A stretch of DNA of 64,000 bases from Eoetvoesia sp035555955. Lineage in GTDB: Bacteria > Pseudomonadota > Gammaproteobacteria > Burkholderiales > Burkholderiaceae_B. The position numbers and the translations under genes are program-made. The first letter of the stretch is position 1. Each line of letters begins with the position of its first letter. The notes below the pieces were generated by a model that did no database searches, had not been told where the DNA came from, and saw only the letters and a list, made by a program, of their open reading frames with translations. Positions 51,628 through 60,313 of this stretch are shown here, piece by piece. Where the stretch lies: assembly GCF_035555955.1 (NCBI RefSeq), contig NZ_DATMGA010000021.1:1-64000 (forward strand), given 5' to 3'.

Positions 51628-51778
51628 CGGGGCAGGTACATGAACTCTGCCGGCCCACATACCTTGACAATCATCGGTCTCGGGCGCCCACAGCCGCATG
51701 CACCCACGAAGAAAGCTCGTGAATGATCGGACTGCTTCCCCGTTACACTATGACAATGATCACGTGTATGGGTGACCC

Positions 51779-52612
51779 ATGTCAGAAGAACTCTCGCTCT
51801 CCAACCAAAACAGTACGGATTCACCACCAGGCGGCAGCCGAACCACCAAACCCCGCGGGATCCAGTCGATTCTCATTGGCTTCCATATCCTGGATCGTCT
51901 GGCCGAGTCGCCGACACCGCTCGGGTTGAAGCATCTGGCCGAAGCCAGCAATATGCCCGCGAGCAAGCTGCGGTTTTATCTGGTCAGCTTCCTGGAACTG
52001 GGCCTGGTTACCCAGGAAGCGCCCAGCGGCCGCTATAGCCTGGGGCCGGCAGCATTGCGCCTCGGGCTGGCTGCCCTCGAAAAATTCGACATCATCAATC
52101 TTGCGCGCAGCGAGATGCGGCAATTGGCCGATCAACTGGGCTTTTCCGTGTTTCTTGCCGTCTGGGGCACACACGGGCCCACCATCATCGACCGGGTCGA
52201 CGGACGCAACCGTACCGTTCTGGAAATCCGGGTGGGCACAGCCCTACCCTTGCAAACCTCCGCCATGGGGCGCGCCTATGCCGCCTTCCTGCCCAAGGCG
52301 GTCATTGCGCCGTTACTGCGAACCGAACGCCGGCAAGGGCTGGTGCTGGACGACTTCCCAATGCAAGGCACCCCGCAGGGCGAAGAGATCCGGGCAATCC
52401 GTCTATCGGTCTCTGCGGGAAGGCTGTTGGCGGGATTTACCGCCATCGCGTCACCGGTGCTCGACAGGGCGTGTACACCCGTGGCCATGCTGTCTGTCGT
52501 AGGGCCCATAGGTCCCCTGAAGGACACGCACAAAGATACCCCGGCGCACGCCCTGCTTGAATTGACAAAGCGGCTGAGCCTGCAACTGGGTTGGTCCGAA
52601 AAAGACAATTAA
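51779..52612 (+). CDS. IclR-family transcriptional regulator
   Basis: The 277-residue regulator has a winged HTH (IQSILIGFHILDRLAESPTP, LGLKHLAEASNMPASKLRFY) and the IclR effector domain (LPLQTSAMGRAYAAFLP, AGRLLAGFTAIASPVLD). It is convergent with the Rieske oxygenase gene (32-bp gap) and 152 bp after the ProP-like gene. It may regulate the oxygenase, the binding protein or itself; the sequence does not say which. Confidence 0.9.
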   Translation: MSEELSLSNQNSTDSPPGGSRTTKPRGIQSILIGFHILDRLAESPTPLGLKHLAEASNMPASKLRFYLVSFLELGLVTQEAPSGRYSLGPAALRLGLAALEKFDIINLARSEMRQLADQLGFSVFLAVWGTHGPTIIDRVDGRNRTVLEIRVGTALPLQTSAMGRAYAAFLPKAVIAPLLRTERRQGLVLDDFPMQGTPQGEEIRAIRLSVSAGRLLAGFTAIASPVLDRACTPVAMLSVVGPIGPLKDTHKDTPAHALLELTKRLSLQLGWSEKDN

Positions 52613-52643
52613 AAGCGGGGCGGGCACACGTTCTACCTACTCC

Positions 52644-53729
52644 TTACACCTCTTCGGGCAACGCGAATGAATGCTCTGGAACCAATCTGGGCGGAGCGAC
52701 GACATGCGCCGGGTTCCGCGCTTCGTCCTTTAATCTCTGCTCAAGCAGGCGACGTGCTTGTATCGGCGCTTGATCAAGCTTGATGGCGACCTGCGGAACC
52801 TCGACATTGCGTTCTTCCATCTGCCTTTGCTGAATTTCAAGAATGACTTTGTCCTGGTCGAACGTATCCGAAATAGCCTTCTGTATCGTTTCCGTCATCG
52901 CCGCGTCGTCGATTTTATAGTTGCGGACAAAAGCCCAGAAATAGTGGGTGCGGGTTTCCGTCTCGGGTGTCAGCAAATGGAGCACATGGCCAATCAACGC
53001 CCCGGAGCGATCTTGACCGACCGGGTGAAAACCCACGACGGTGAGGTTGATGGACGGCACCAGATTGATGGCCGACTGCCATCGATTCATGACACATGCC
53101 CCCCCGAGGGACATGGCAAAAAACGGCGGCGCCTCGATATTGGGCATTTCGCGATGCGCCCGCGTCAAACAGTTCGCCTCGACAGTAACGTTGGCAGCAT
53201 AGTTGGCAATGGACTCTTCCTCATCGTTCCCGATGGTGGCGCCATGCACATAGGTTTCATGGCTGAGGTCGAGCAGGTTGTCGTTAAGCAGGCGAAAGTT
53301 CGCTTCAATGTTGTGGTACCCACGCGAGGACGCCCATTCGGGGCTGTTGTTCCACTGGACGTCGGGAATCAGGTCGGGATTTGCAAGCGTTTGGTCGCCT
53401 AGCCATATCCATGCAAAACCATGGAGCAACTCAAGCGGATATGTCCTGACCCTGGCGGCGGCCGGAATGTTGGTCTGCCCCGGGATATGGGTGCATTCCC
53501 CCTGCGCGGAAAAGCACATGCCGTGATACCCGCAGCGGATTTCATCTCCCACCCGCGTCCCCTGGGACAAAGGCAAAAGGCGATGCGGACATGCGTCGTC
53601 CATGGCACAGAGCTGCCCTGTCGCTGTGCGGAACATCAGGACTGGAACATTCAGCAGGCGCCGCGCGACGAACGGTTGATCAAACTCGGACTCGAAGGCC
53701 GCGACGTACCAGACATTTTGCACAAACAT
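52644..53729 (-). CDS. Rieske oxygenase, vanillate O-demethylase-like (VanA family)
   Basis: The 361-residue oxygenase has the Rieske ligands Cys47, His49, Cys66, His69 (DACPHRLLPLS, RCGYHGMCF) and the mononuclear-iron region LLNDNLLDLSHETYVHG. This is the single-subunit VanA/dicamba/toluenesulfonate-type O-demethylase or hydroxylase. No reductase (VanB) gene is adjacent. ATG 53729 is chosen: MFVQNVWYVAAFESEF is the usual family N-terminus and GGGAG precedes it. It is divergent from the orphan binding protein at 53929. Confidence 0.88.
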   Translation of the reverse strand: MFVQNVWYVAAFESEFDQPFVARRLLNVPVLMFRTATGQLCAMDDACPHRLLPLSQGTRVGDEIRCGYHGMCFSAQGECTHIPGQTNIPAAARVRTYPLELLHGFAWIWLGDQTLANPDLIPDVQWNNSPEWASSRGYHNIEANFRLLNDNLLDLSHETYVHGATIGNDEEESIANYAANVTVEANCLTRAHREMPNIEAPPFFAMSLGGACVMNRWQSAINLVPSINLTVVGFHPVGQDRSGALIGHVLHLLTPETETRTHYFWAFVRNYKIDDAAMTETIQKAISDTFDQDKVILEIQQRQMEERNVEVPQVAIKLDQAPIQARRLLEQRLKDEARNPAHVVAPPRLVPEHSFALPEEV

Positions 53730-53928
53730 TAGGGGACTCCCGGGAAATTTGCGTGGCAGGAAAAAACAGGCCAACGACACGCATCATATTCAACATTGTT
53801 GACTCAATACAACTTTATACCCATAAAATCCGCCCAAAAACTAGGGAAATCACTGAATTTTTCGCCAAATAATTTGATGTTATTGTTTCGATGCAACTAT
53901 ATTTATATCGACGACCAAGGAGAACACT

Positions 53929-55107
53929 GTGAAAAAGCTATGGATCGCCCTCTGTCTGGCATCTGCCCTCGGGGCTTCAGGTACAACGGCTCAGGCTGGC
54001 GAAATCAAGATCGGCTACGTAAACACCTTCTCGGGACCGGGCGCCATCCTGGGCAAACACTATCGGGATGCCTTTGAACTCGCTGTGAACGAGCTAGGCG
54101 GCAAAATGGGAGGGCTGGACGTCAAGGTCGAATATGGCGATGATCAACTGAAGCCGGAAATCGCCAAGAGCGTAGTGGAACGGTTGGTGGACCGCGACCA
54201 CGTGGACATTGTGGCGGGCTTCAACTTCTCCAACGTGCTGCTGGCCTCGCTCAAGACCGTAACAAGCGCCAACAAGCTGCTGATCAGTTCAAACGCCGGG
54301 CCTTCGAACCTGGCCGGAGCGCAATGCCAGCCCAATTTCTTCAGCGTCGGCCAGCAAAACGACGGTGCCAGCGAGGCGCTGGGCCAATACTTGAAACAAC
54401 AAAACGTGAAAAGCGTGTATGCGCTGGCGCCGAACTATCAAGCGGGCCGCGATATGATCGCCGGCCTCAAGCGTGGGCTCGGCAAGGAACTGGTGGGAGA
54501 AGTCTACACTCAGCTATCTCAAACCGACTTTCAACCTGAGTTGAGTCAGATACGCGCCGCCAAGCCGGCTGCCGTATTTGTGTTCATGCCCGGCAGCAAC
54601 GGAATCAACTTTGTCAAACAATGGGCGCAAGCCGGCTTGAAAAGCGAAATACCTCTTTACTCGGTATATACAGTGGATCACACAACCTTGCAGCCAATCG
54701 GCCCCTCCGCCGAAGGCACGCTGGGCGTTTCGCAGTATGTCGAAGACCTCCCGTTCGAAGCCAATAAGAAATTCGTCAAGAAATTCGTCGACCGTTACGG
54801 CTATTACCCATCGGAATACGCGGCCAGCGCCTACGATACGGCCATGCTGATCAATAGTGCTGTGGTAGCAACTCATGGCAGGCTGGACGACATCGACGCT
54901 TTGCGCGCCGCCGTGCAAAAAGCCCACTTTGATTCAGTGCGCGGGCCCAACTTCAAACTGGGCAAAAATCACATGCCCATTCAAAATTACTACTTACGCG
55001 AGACCGTGAAACGAGCTGACGGAACACTGGGATTCGTTACCCGCGAAACCGTGGTGGAGAACTACGTCGACCACTATGGCGCCCAATGCACCAATATCAA
55101 AGGATGA
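53929..55107 (+). CDS. branched-chain amino-acid-type ABC substrate-binding protein (orphan)
   Basis: The 392-residue periplasmic binding protein has a signal peptide ending TTAQAGEI (about residue 24) and the Peripla_BP_6 core (IGYVNTFSGPGAILGKHYRD, GFNFSNVLLAS, APNYQAGRDMIAGLKRGLG). It is a paralogue of the protein at 30585. The start is GTG with AGGAG six bases upstream. No transporter subunits are adjacent. Divergent linkage to the VanA-like oxygenase suggests it binds an aromatic acid, but this is inference. Confidence 0.9.
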   Translation: MKKLWIALCLASALGASGTTAQAGEIKIGYVNTFSGPGAILGKHYRDAFELAVNELGGKMGGLDVKVEYGDDQLKPEIAKSVVERLVDRDHVDIVAGFNFSNVLLASLKTVTSANKLLISSNAGPSNLAGAQCQPNFFSVGQQNDGASEALGQYLKQQNVKSVYALAPNYQAGRDMIAGLKRGLGKELVGEVYTQLSQTDFQPELSQIRAAKPAAVFVFMPGSNGINFVKQWAQAGLKSEIPLYSVYTVDHTTLQPIGPSAEGTLGVSQYVEDLPFEANKKFVKKFVDRYGYYPSEYAASAYDTAMLINSAVVATHGRLDDIDALRAAVQKAHFDSVRGPNFKLGKNHMPIQNYYLRETVKRADGTLGFVTRETVVENYVDHYGAQCTNIKG

Positions 55108-55212
55108 ATCAAGCAAAGGCCGTAATGGTCAGATGCATGCGGGCATGGTCTAAGCATTCGAGCGCTCGGATTACGGAGCTCATAATCGGCTCATGAGCAC
55201 CCGAATGCTGCC

Positions 55213-57045
55213 TTACTCTACCGTCACGCTCTTGGCCAGGTTGCGGGGTTTGTCGACGTCGGTGCCGCGCACGCAGGCCGTGTGATACGCCAATAACTGC
55301 AAAGGTATGGTATGCAGGATGGGCGAAAGCTTGCCGTAGTGCTCGGGCATGCGGATGACATGCATGCCTTCGGTGGCGACGATCTTGGTGTCGGCATCGG
55401 CGAATACATAGAGTTCGCCGCCCCGCGCCTGCACTTCCTGCATGTTCGACTTGAGCTTTTCGAGCAGTTCGTCGCGCGGGGCGATGGTGACCACGGGCAT
55501 GTGCTCGGTGACCAGGGCCAGCGGGCCGTGCTTGAGCTCGCCGGCGGGATAGGCTTCGGCGTGGATGTAGCTGATTTCCTTGAGCTTGAGCGCGCCTTCC
55601 AATGCAATGGGGTAATGCATGCCGCGCCCCAGGAACAGGGCGTTTTCCTTGGTGGCGAAGCGGTCGGCCCAGGCGATGATTTGCGGCTCCAGCGCCAGCA
55701 CGGCGCCGATGGCCACGGGCAGGTGGCGCAAGGCTTTCAAGGCATCGGCCTCGGCCTCTTCGCTTAGGCGGCCCTTTACCTGAGCCAGGGCCAAGGTAAG
55801 CAGGTACAAGGCCGTCAGTTGCGTGGTGAAGGCCTTGGTGGACGCCACGCCGATTTCAACGCCGGCGCGGGTAATGTAGTTGAGCTTGCACTCGCGCACC
55901 ATGGCGCTGGTGGCGACGTTGCAGATGGTGAGGGTTTGCTCCATGCCCAGGCTGCGCGCGTGCTTGAGCGCGGCCAGGGTGTCGGCGGTTTCGCCGGACT
56001 GCGAAATGGTGACGACCAGCGAACGGGGGTTGGGCACGCTGTCGCGGTAGCGGTATTCGCTGGCGATTTCGACGTTGACGGGAATCTTGGCAACGGATTC
56101 GATCCAGTAGCGCGCGGTCAGGCCGGCATAATAGCTGGTGCCGCAGGCCAGAATGAGCACATTGTCGATGTCCTTGAACACTTTGTAGGCGGCGTCGCCG
56201 AACAGCTCGGGCGTAATGCTTTCGATATCGAGCAGGGTGTCGCCCACGGCACGTGGCTGTTCGAAGATTTCCTTTTGCATGTAATGGCGGTAAGGACCCA
56301 GTTCGGCCGCGCCGGAATAGGCATGCACCACATGCGATTCGCGCTCGACGGGTTTGCCGGCCGCATCCAGTATCCATACCCGCGCCAATTGCAGGTCGAC
56401 GACGTCGCCGTCTTCAAGATAAATGAATTTGTCGGTGGTGCCGGCCAGCGCCAGGGCGTCGGAGGCGAGGAAGTTTTCGTTGTCGCCCAGCCCCACCACC
56501 AGGGGCGAGCCCTGGCGGGCGCCCACGACGCGATGCGGCTCGTCGCGGCAGAATACGGCAATGGCATAGGCGCCGCGCAGGCGGCGCTTGGCCTGCTGGA
56601 TGGCCTCGAACAGATCACCCGCATACAAATGGTCTACCAGGTGAGCGATGACTTCAGTGTCGGTCTGGCTTTCGAAGGTATAGCCGGCGGCTTGGAGCTC
56701 GGCGCGCAGTTCTTCGTAGTTTTCGATGATGCCGTTATGCACCAGTGCAATGCGGGCCTGGCCGTGGCTCTGGCCGGAAAAATGGGGATGGGCGTTATGC
56801 GTGGCGGGCGCGCCGTGCGTAGCCCAACGGGTATGTGCAATGCCGGTGAAACCGGCGAGCTTTTCGTCCTGGACTTCGCGTTCGAGCTCGGCGACGCGCT
56901 GGGTGCTGCGCGCGCGGCGCAAAGCGCCGTCGGCGTAGACCGCCACGCCGCAGGAATCGTAGCCGCGGTATTCCAGGCGCTTTAGGCCTTCGAGCAGGAT
57001 AGGGGTAACGTCGCGTTGCGCCACGGCGCCGACAATGCCGCACAT
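55213..57045 (-). CDS. glmS: glutamine-fructose-6-phosphate aminotransferase GlmS
   Basis: The 610-residue enzyme makes glucosamine-6-phosphate, the first step of UDP-GlcNAc synthesis for peptidoglycan and LPS. The N-terminal glutaminase domain starts with the nucleophile Cys2 (MCGIVGAV). Two SIS domains follow (LACGTSYYAGLTARYW, TISQSGETADTLAAL), and the C-terminus ends DKPRNLAKSVTVE. Length is normal. glmU lies 3.3 kb away on the same strand. The 3' end borders the odd 49-55 kb segment, and a second copy of its last 60 bases is at 49002. Confidence 0.97.
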   Translation of the reverse strand: MCGIVGAVAQRDVTPILLEGLKRLEYRGYDSCGVAVYADGALRRARSTQRVAELEREVQDEKLAGFTGIAHTRWATHGAPATHNAHPHFSGQSHGQARIALVHNGIIENYEELRAELQAAGYTFESQTDTEVIAHLVDHLYAGDLFEAIQQAKRRLRGAYAIAVFCRDEPHRVVGARQGSPLVVGLGDNENFLASDALALAGTTDKFIYLEDGDVVDLQLARVWILDAAGKPVERESHVVHAYSGAAELGPYRHYMQKEIFEQPRAVGDTLLDIESITPELFGDAAYKVFKDIDNVLILACGTSYYAGLTARYWIESVAKIPVNVEIASEYRYRDSVPNPRSLVVTISQSGETADTLAALKHARSLGMEQTLTICNVATSAMVRECKLNYITRAGVEIGVASTKAFTTQLTALYLLTLALAQVKGRLSEEAEADALKALRHLPVAIGAVLALEPQIIAWADRFATKENALFLGRGMHYPIALEGALKLKEISYIHAEAYPAGELKHGPLALVTEHMPVVTIAPRDELLEKLKSNMQEVQARGGELYVFADADTKIVATEGMHVIRMPEHYGKLSPILHTIPLQLLAYHTACVRGTDVDKPRNLAKSVTVE

Positions 57046-57097
57046 AGGGAAACTCCGTGTTGGTATTTCTTTGATGCTGTATTGTGCGTAACTATTA

Positions 57098-57217
57098 AAG
57101 AAATTTGATTTCTTATTTATTGTTAGGATGAATTTTTATTTCTTTGAATATAAGAAATTCGATTTTATTTCATTTAAATATCATTTATTATCTTAAATTG
57201 CATAGAAATCAAAGATT
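57098..57217. promoter_or_regulatory. repeated AT-rich motifs between glmS and the Lrp-family gene
   Basis: The 290-bp gap (57046-57335) is strikingly AT-rich for this genome. AAGAAATTTGATTTCTT (57098-57114) is a perfect 7-3-7 inverted repeat. AAGAAATTCGATTTT (57152-57166) and TAGAAATCAAAGATT (57203-57217) are variants, starting 54 and about 51 bases apart (near five helical turns). TATTTCTTTGA recurs at 57064 and 57138. The arrangement suits an Lrp/AsnC-type oligomer and may control both divergent genes. Confidence 0.45.
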
Positions 57218-57335
57218 GCTATTCAATAGTTACCAAGTCATCAACGCTTGAAACAAGTTTGCACGGCGCCGCTGGCATTTACCGCAATACATCGCGCAAA
57301 CGCAAATACACAAAATCGCAAAAACTCAACCGCAC

Positions 57336-57824
57336 ATGACCACGCCGCAACAGCCCCCTATCGCCCTGGACGACCTGGATCGCCGCATCCTGGATCAATT
57401 GCAGGCCGACTGCTCGCTGACCAACCTGGAACTGGCGCAGCGCGTGCATGCTTCCACGCCCACCAGCCTGCGGCGCGTGCGGCGCCTTGTCGAGGAAGGC
57501 ATCATCGAAAAGCAGGTGGCCATTCTTAACCCGGCCAGAGTGGGCAGCGCGCTGACCGCCATCATCGAAATCACGCTGGACGTGCAAACCGCCGAACATC
57601 TGGACGAATTCGAAGCCGGCGTGGCCAACGAGCCCGCCATCCTGCAGTGCTACCGCGTATCGCCGGGGCCCGACTTCGTGCTTATTGCGCAGCTTGCGGA
57701 CATGCCCGCCTATCACGAGATGGCCCACCGCGTGTTCACCTCGAAGGCGAACGTGCGCAATGTACGCACATTTTTTTCCGTGCACCGCTCCAAGTTCGAA
57801 ACACGCACCATCGTGGCCATATGA
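57336..57824 (+). CDS. Lrp/AsnC-family transcriptional regulator
   Basis: The 162-residue regulator has an N-terminal HTH (NLELAQRVHASTPTSLRRVR) and a C-terminal RAM/AsnC ligand-binding domain (LNPARVGSALTAIIEITL, VSPGPDFVLIAQLADM). It starts with LDDLDRRILDQLQAD, standard for the family. It is divergent from glmS across an AT-rich gap with repeated motifs, so autoregulation and possible control of glmS are plausible. It converges on the glycosyltransferase gene. Confidence 0.93.
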   Translation: MTTPQQPPIALDDLDRRILDQLQADCSLTNLELAQRVHASTPTSLRRVRRLVEEGIIEKQVAILNPARVGSALTAIIEITLDVQTAEHLDEFEAGVANEPAILQCYRVSPGPDFVLIAQLADMPAYHEMAHRVFTSKANVRNVRTFFSVHRSKFETRTIVAI

Positions 57825-57858
57825 TCGCCCCGAAATTACTTACAGATTGCATGCCGCA

Positions 57859-58917
57859 TTACGACACGCCCAGACTCTCATACACTTGCAGATAGCGCTG
57901 CGCCATGCGGGCCGCGTCGTGTTCGCGCAATACGTAGTCGTGGGCATGCGTGACCAGGCTTTCGCGCAGGTCGGCATCGTCCAGAACCCGAGTCACCGCA
58001 TCGGCCAGGCCTTGCGCATCGCCCACCTTGCACTGCAAGCCGCGCCCGTCGGCCAGCAGCTCGGGCAGGCCGCCGGCATCGGTCGCCACCACCGGCACCG
58101 AATACAGGAAGGCATCCAGAACGCTGCTACCCAGCGCTTCTTCGCGCGAGCTGAGCACAAAGACATCCATGAGCCGGTACAGATCTTCGACGCGATCCTG
58201 GAAGCCCGCGAATACATAGTGCGCTTCCAGGCCCAGTTCGCTTACCAATTGCCGGGCCTGCGCGCCGGCATCGCCGTCGGCGCCAAGATGCAGGAAAAGG
58301 CAGTCGTCGCGCGTCCGGCGCAATATGTCGATGGCGCGAACCAGCGTGCACGGGTCTTTTTCGGATGTCAGGGCGGCTGCAGTGGCCACCAGACGCTTGC
58401 CGCGCAGCGCATACTGTTCCGCAAACCGCTGGGCATGCTGCAAATCGATGGGGCGCTGCACTACGGCGCTGTGGATCAGCGTAACCGGCAGGCCCGCGCT
58501 GCGCGGCTGCGCAGCGGCCGCCTCGCTGATGGCGACAAAAGCGTCGGCCTTGCGCCACTTCCAGAGGGTCTTGCGCAAGCGCTCGGCGGAAAGCGGAAAC
58601 GCCGTGCGCCGGGTGAACACCACCGGACGCCGCACCCAGGCCTTAAGCAAGGCCAGCCATGTCAAAGTATTGGCGGTTTGGGCGTGCAGAATGCCGAAGC
58701 GCCGGCCAGAGCGCAACAGGAACCAGGCCAGCCCCGCCACGCCGCCCACTTCGTGCACGGCAAAGCCATCGTTGGCGGCGGCCCTGGCCAATGCCTCGCC
58801 CTTGCGCGCCACCAGCTCGACGCTGTGGCCCGCCGCGCGAAATTGCTGCATGCTGAGCAGGGTCTGGCGTTCGCCGCCGCGCCAGCCGCGCTCGATGTTC
58901 AATTGCAAGATACGCAT
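57859..58917 (-). CDS. GT4-family glycosyltransferase
   Basis: The 352-residue GT-B glycosyltransferase shows an N-terminal ERGWRGGERQTLLSM region with donor/acceptor domain features. The C-terminal GT4 block is FVLSSREEALGSSVLDAF, with the E-x7-E pattern, followed by VVATDAGGLPEL. It transfers a sugar from a nucleotide donor, probably to LPS or another cell-surface glycan. Six bases separate its ATG from the stop of the upstream MFS gene, so they are probably cotranscribed. Confidence 0.88.
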   Translation of the reverse strand: MRILQLNIERGWRGGERQTLLSMQQFRAAGHSVELVARKGEALARAAANDGFAVHEVGGVAGLAWFLLRSGRRFGILHAQTANTLTWLALLKAWVRRPVVFTRRTAFPLSAERLRKTLWKWRKADAFVAISEAAAAQPRSAGLPVTLIHSAVVQRPIDLQHAQRFAEQYALRGKRLVATAAALTSEKDPCTLVRAIDILRRTRDDCLFLHLGADGDAGAQARQLVSELGLEAHYVFAGFQDRVEDLYRLMDVFVLSSREEALGSSVLDAFLYSVPVVATDAGGLPELLADGRGLQCKVGDAQGLADAVTRVLDDADLRESLVTHAHDYVLREHDAARMAQRYLQVYESLGVS

Positions 58918-58923
58918 TGCGCT

Positions 58924-60312
58924 CTACAACTCCAAATCGGGTGTGGGGCTGAAATAACGCACGACGTTCAAAACCAGCGCCCCCAGCGAGCATACGATTG
59001 CCACCACCAGGCCCAGCATGGCGCCGTGCTCTGTGCTGATATGAAACGCCAGGGCGGTAAGCGCCGTTCCGAAACTTTGCCCGAAAACGCGCGTCGTGGC
59101 CTGCAGCCCGCCCGCGGCGCCGCTGCGTTTGCGCGGCGCCCCTATCAGCATAGCCCGATTGTTGGGGCTTTGGAAAAGTCCGAATCCCACGCCGCCCAGC
59201 AGCATGACGGCGCAAACCAGCGCAAAGCCGGCATCCACGGGCAGCACCGCCACCCATGCCAGCGCCGCCGTCATGCCGGCGGCGCCAATGCCGCACAAGA
59301 CCGCAACCTTGTACTTGTCGGACAGCCGGCCCGCAATGGGGGCCATGCCCGCCACACCCACCGACCACGCCCCCAGCAGCATGCCGATTTCCGCATAGCT
59401 GTGCCCCAGGACGTTCAGGAAATAAAAGGGCAAGGCCACGAAAGCCGCCATGGACGAGGCGTACAAGCAGAACGACGCCGCCACGGCATAGGCCACCGGC
59501 GTTATGCGCAGCAGGTCCAAAGGCACCAGGGGCGCTGTCTGGTCGCGCGAACGCCGGACCAGCGCCACCGTGGCCAACGACGCCACCACGATGCACAGCA
59601 AGGCGTCCCAAAGCGCGGTGGCCAGCATGTCCAGGCCGATGATGAACAAGCCGAACACCAGCACGCTCAGCAGGCAGGCCCACCAATCGAAGCGATGCCT
59701 GGAGCGCGGCAGATCGGGCAGGAAGCGGATGCCGAAATACGACGCAACGCACATGGGCATGTAGAACACAAACAGCCATGGCCACGAGGCGATCTGCAGG
59801 ATGAAGGCGCCCACGGTGGGCCCCAGCACCGCCATGAGCCCCACCATCAGCGCATTGAGGCTGATGCCGAAGCCCATTTTGTTCATGGGATAAATGTTGC
59901 GCACCAGGCCGCCGAAAAGGGCCATCAGCATGGAAGACCCAAACCCCTGCACGACCCGCGCCGTCAGCAACACCGGAAACGACGGCGCAAAGGCGCAAGC
60001 CAGGGCCGCCAGCGTGAATACGCTCAGGCCAACCGTGAACACACGGCGAAACCCGATGCGCTCGGCAATGGAGGCGAACGGCAGCAGCGAAACGACCACC
60101 GCCAGGCTGTAGGCGATCATGACCCACATGATCCGGCTGGGCGAAACGTGCAGGTCGGCGGCCATGGCCGGCAAGGCCACATTGACCATGGTGGCGTCCA
60201 GGCAGACCACCGTCAGCACCAGCATCAAGGTGGTGACCGCCCAATGCCGCCTGGGGGCCTCCAGCCCATCGGGCAGCGGTTGCGTGCTGGGGCTGGGCGA
60301 AGGTGTTTGCAC
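58924..60312 (-). CDS. MFS transporter, DHA2 family
   Basis: The 462-residue inner-membrane protein has about 14 hydrophobic segments, including MVNVALPAMAADLHVSPS near the N-terminus and a motif C-like GLMAVLGPTVGAFILQIA. It is of the EmrB/QacA drug-efflux type and differs clearly from the DHA2 protein at 24901. The ATG lies one base after the glmU stop, so glmU, this gene and the glycosyltransferase read as one minus-strand unit. Confidence 0.88.
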   Translation of the reverse strand: MQTPSPSPSTQPLPDGLEAPRRHWAVTTLMLVLTVVCLDATMVNVALPAMAADLHVSPSRIMWVMIAYSLAVVVSLLPFASIAERIGFRRVFTVGLSVFTLAALACAFAPSFPVLLTARVVQGFGSSMLMALFGGLVRNIYPMNKMGFGISLNALMVGLMAVLGPTVGAFILQIASWPWLFVFYMPMCVASYFGIRFLPDLPRSRHRFDWWACLLSVLVFGLFIIGLDMLATALWDALLCIVVASLATVALVRRSRDQTAPLVPLDLLRITPVAYAVAASFCLYASSMAAFVALPFYFLNVLGHSYAEIGMLLGAWSVGVAGMAPIAGRLSDKYKVAVLCGIGAAGMTAALAWVAVLPVDAGFALVCAVMLLGGVGFGLFQSPNNRAMLIGAPRKRSGAAGGLQATTRVFGQSFGTALTALAFHISTEHGAMLGLVVAIVCSLGALVLNVVRYFSPTPDLEL

Positions 60313-60313
60313 G

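Noticed and set aside
55153..55209. AGCATTCG/CGAATGCT inverted repeat next to the glmS stop
   Set aside because: The arms are 8 bp with a 41-base spacer and no T-run; it could be chance or a boundary relic, but there is not enough to annotate.
49002..55213. A Tn7-family transposon at the glmS attachment site
   Set aside because: The glmS 3' end is duplicated, but no tnsA-E genes or Tn7 end repeats are visible in the segment.
58643..60244. 533-codon minus-strand frame overlapping the MFS gene
   Set aside because: It is the same strand in another phase, Gly/Arg/His-rich, with no membrane segments or domain.
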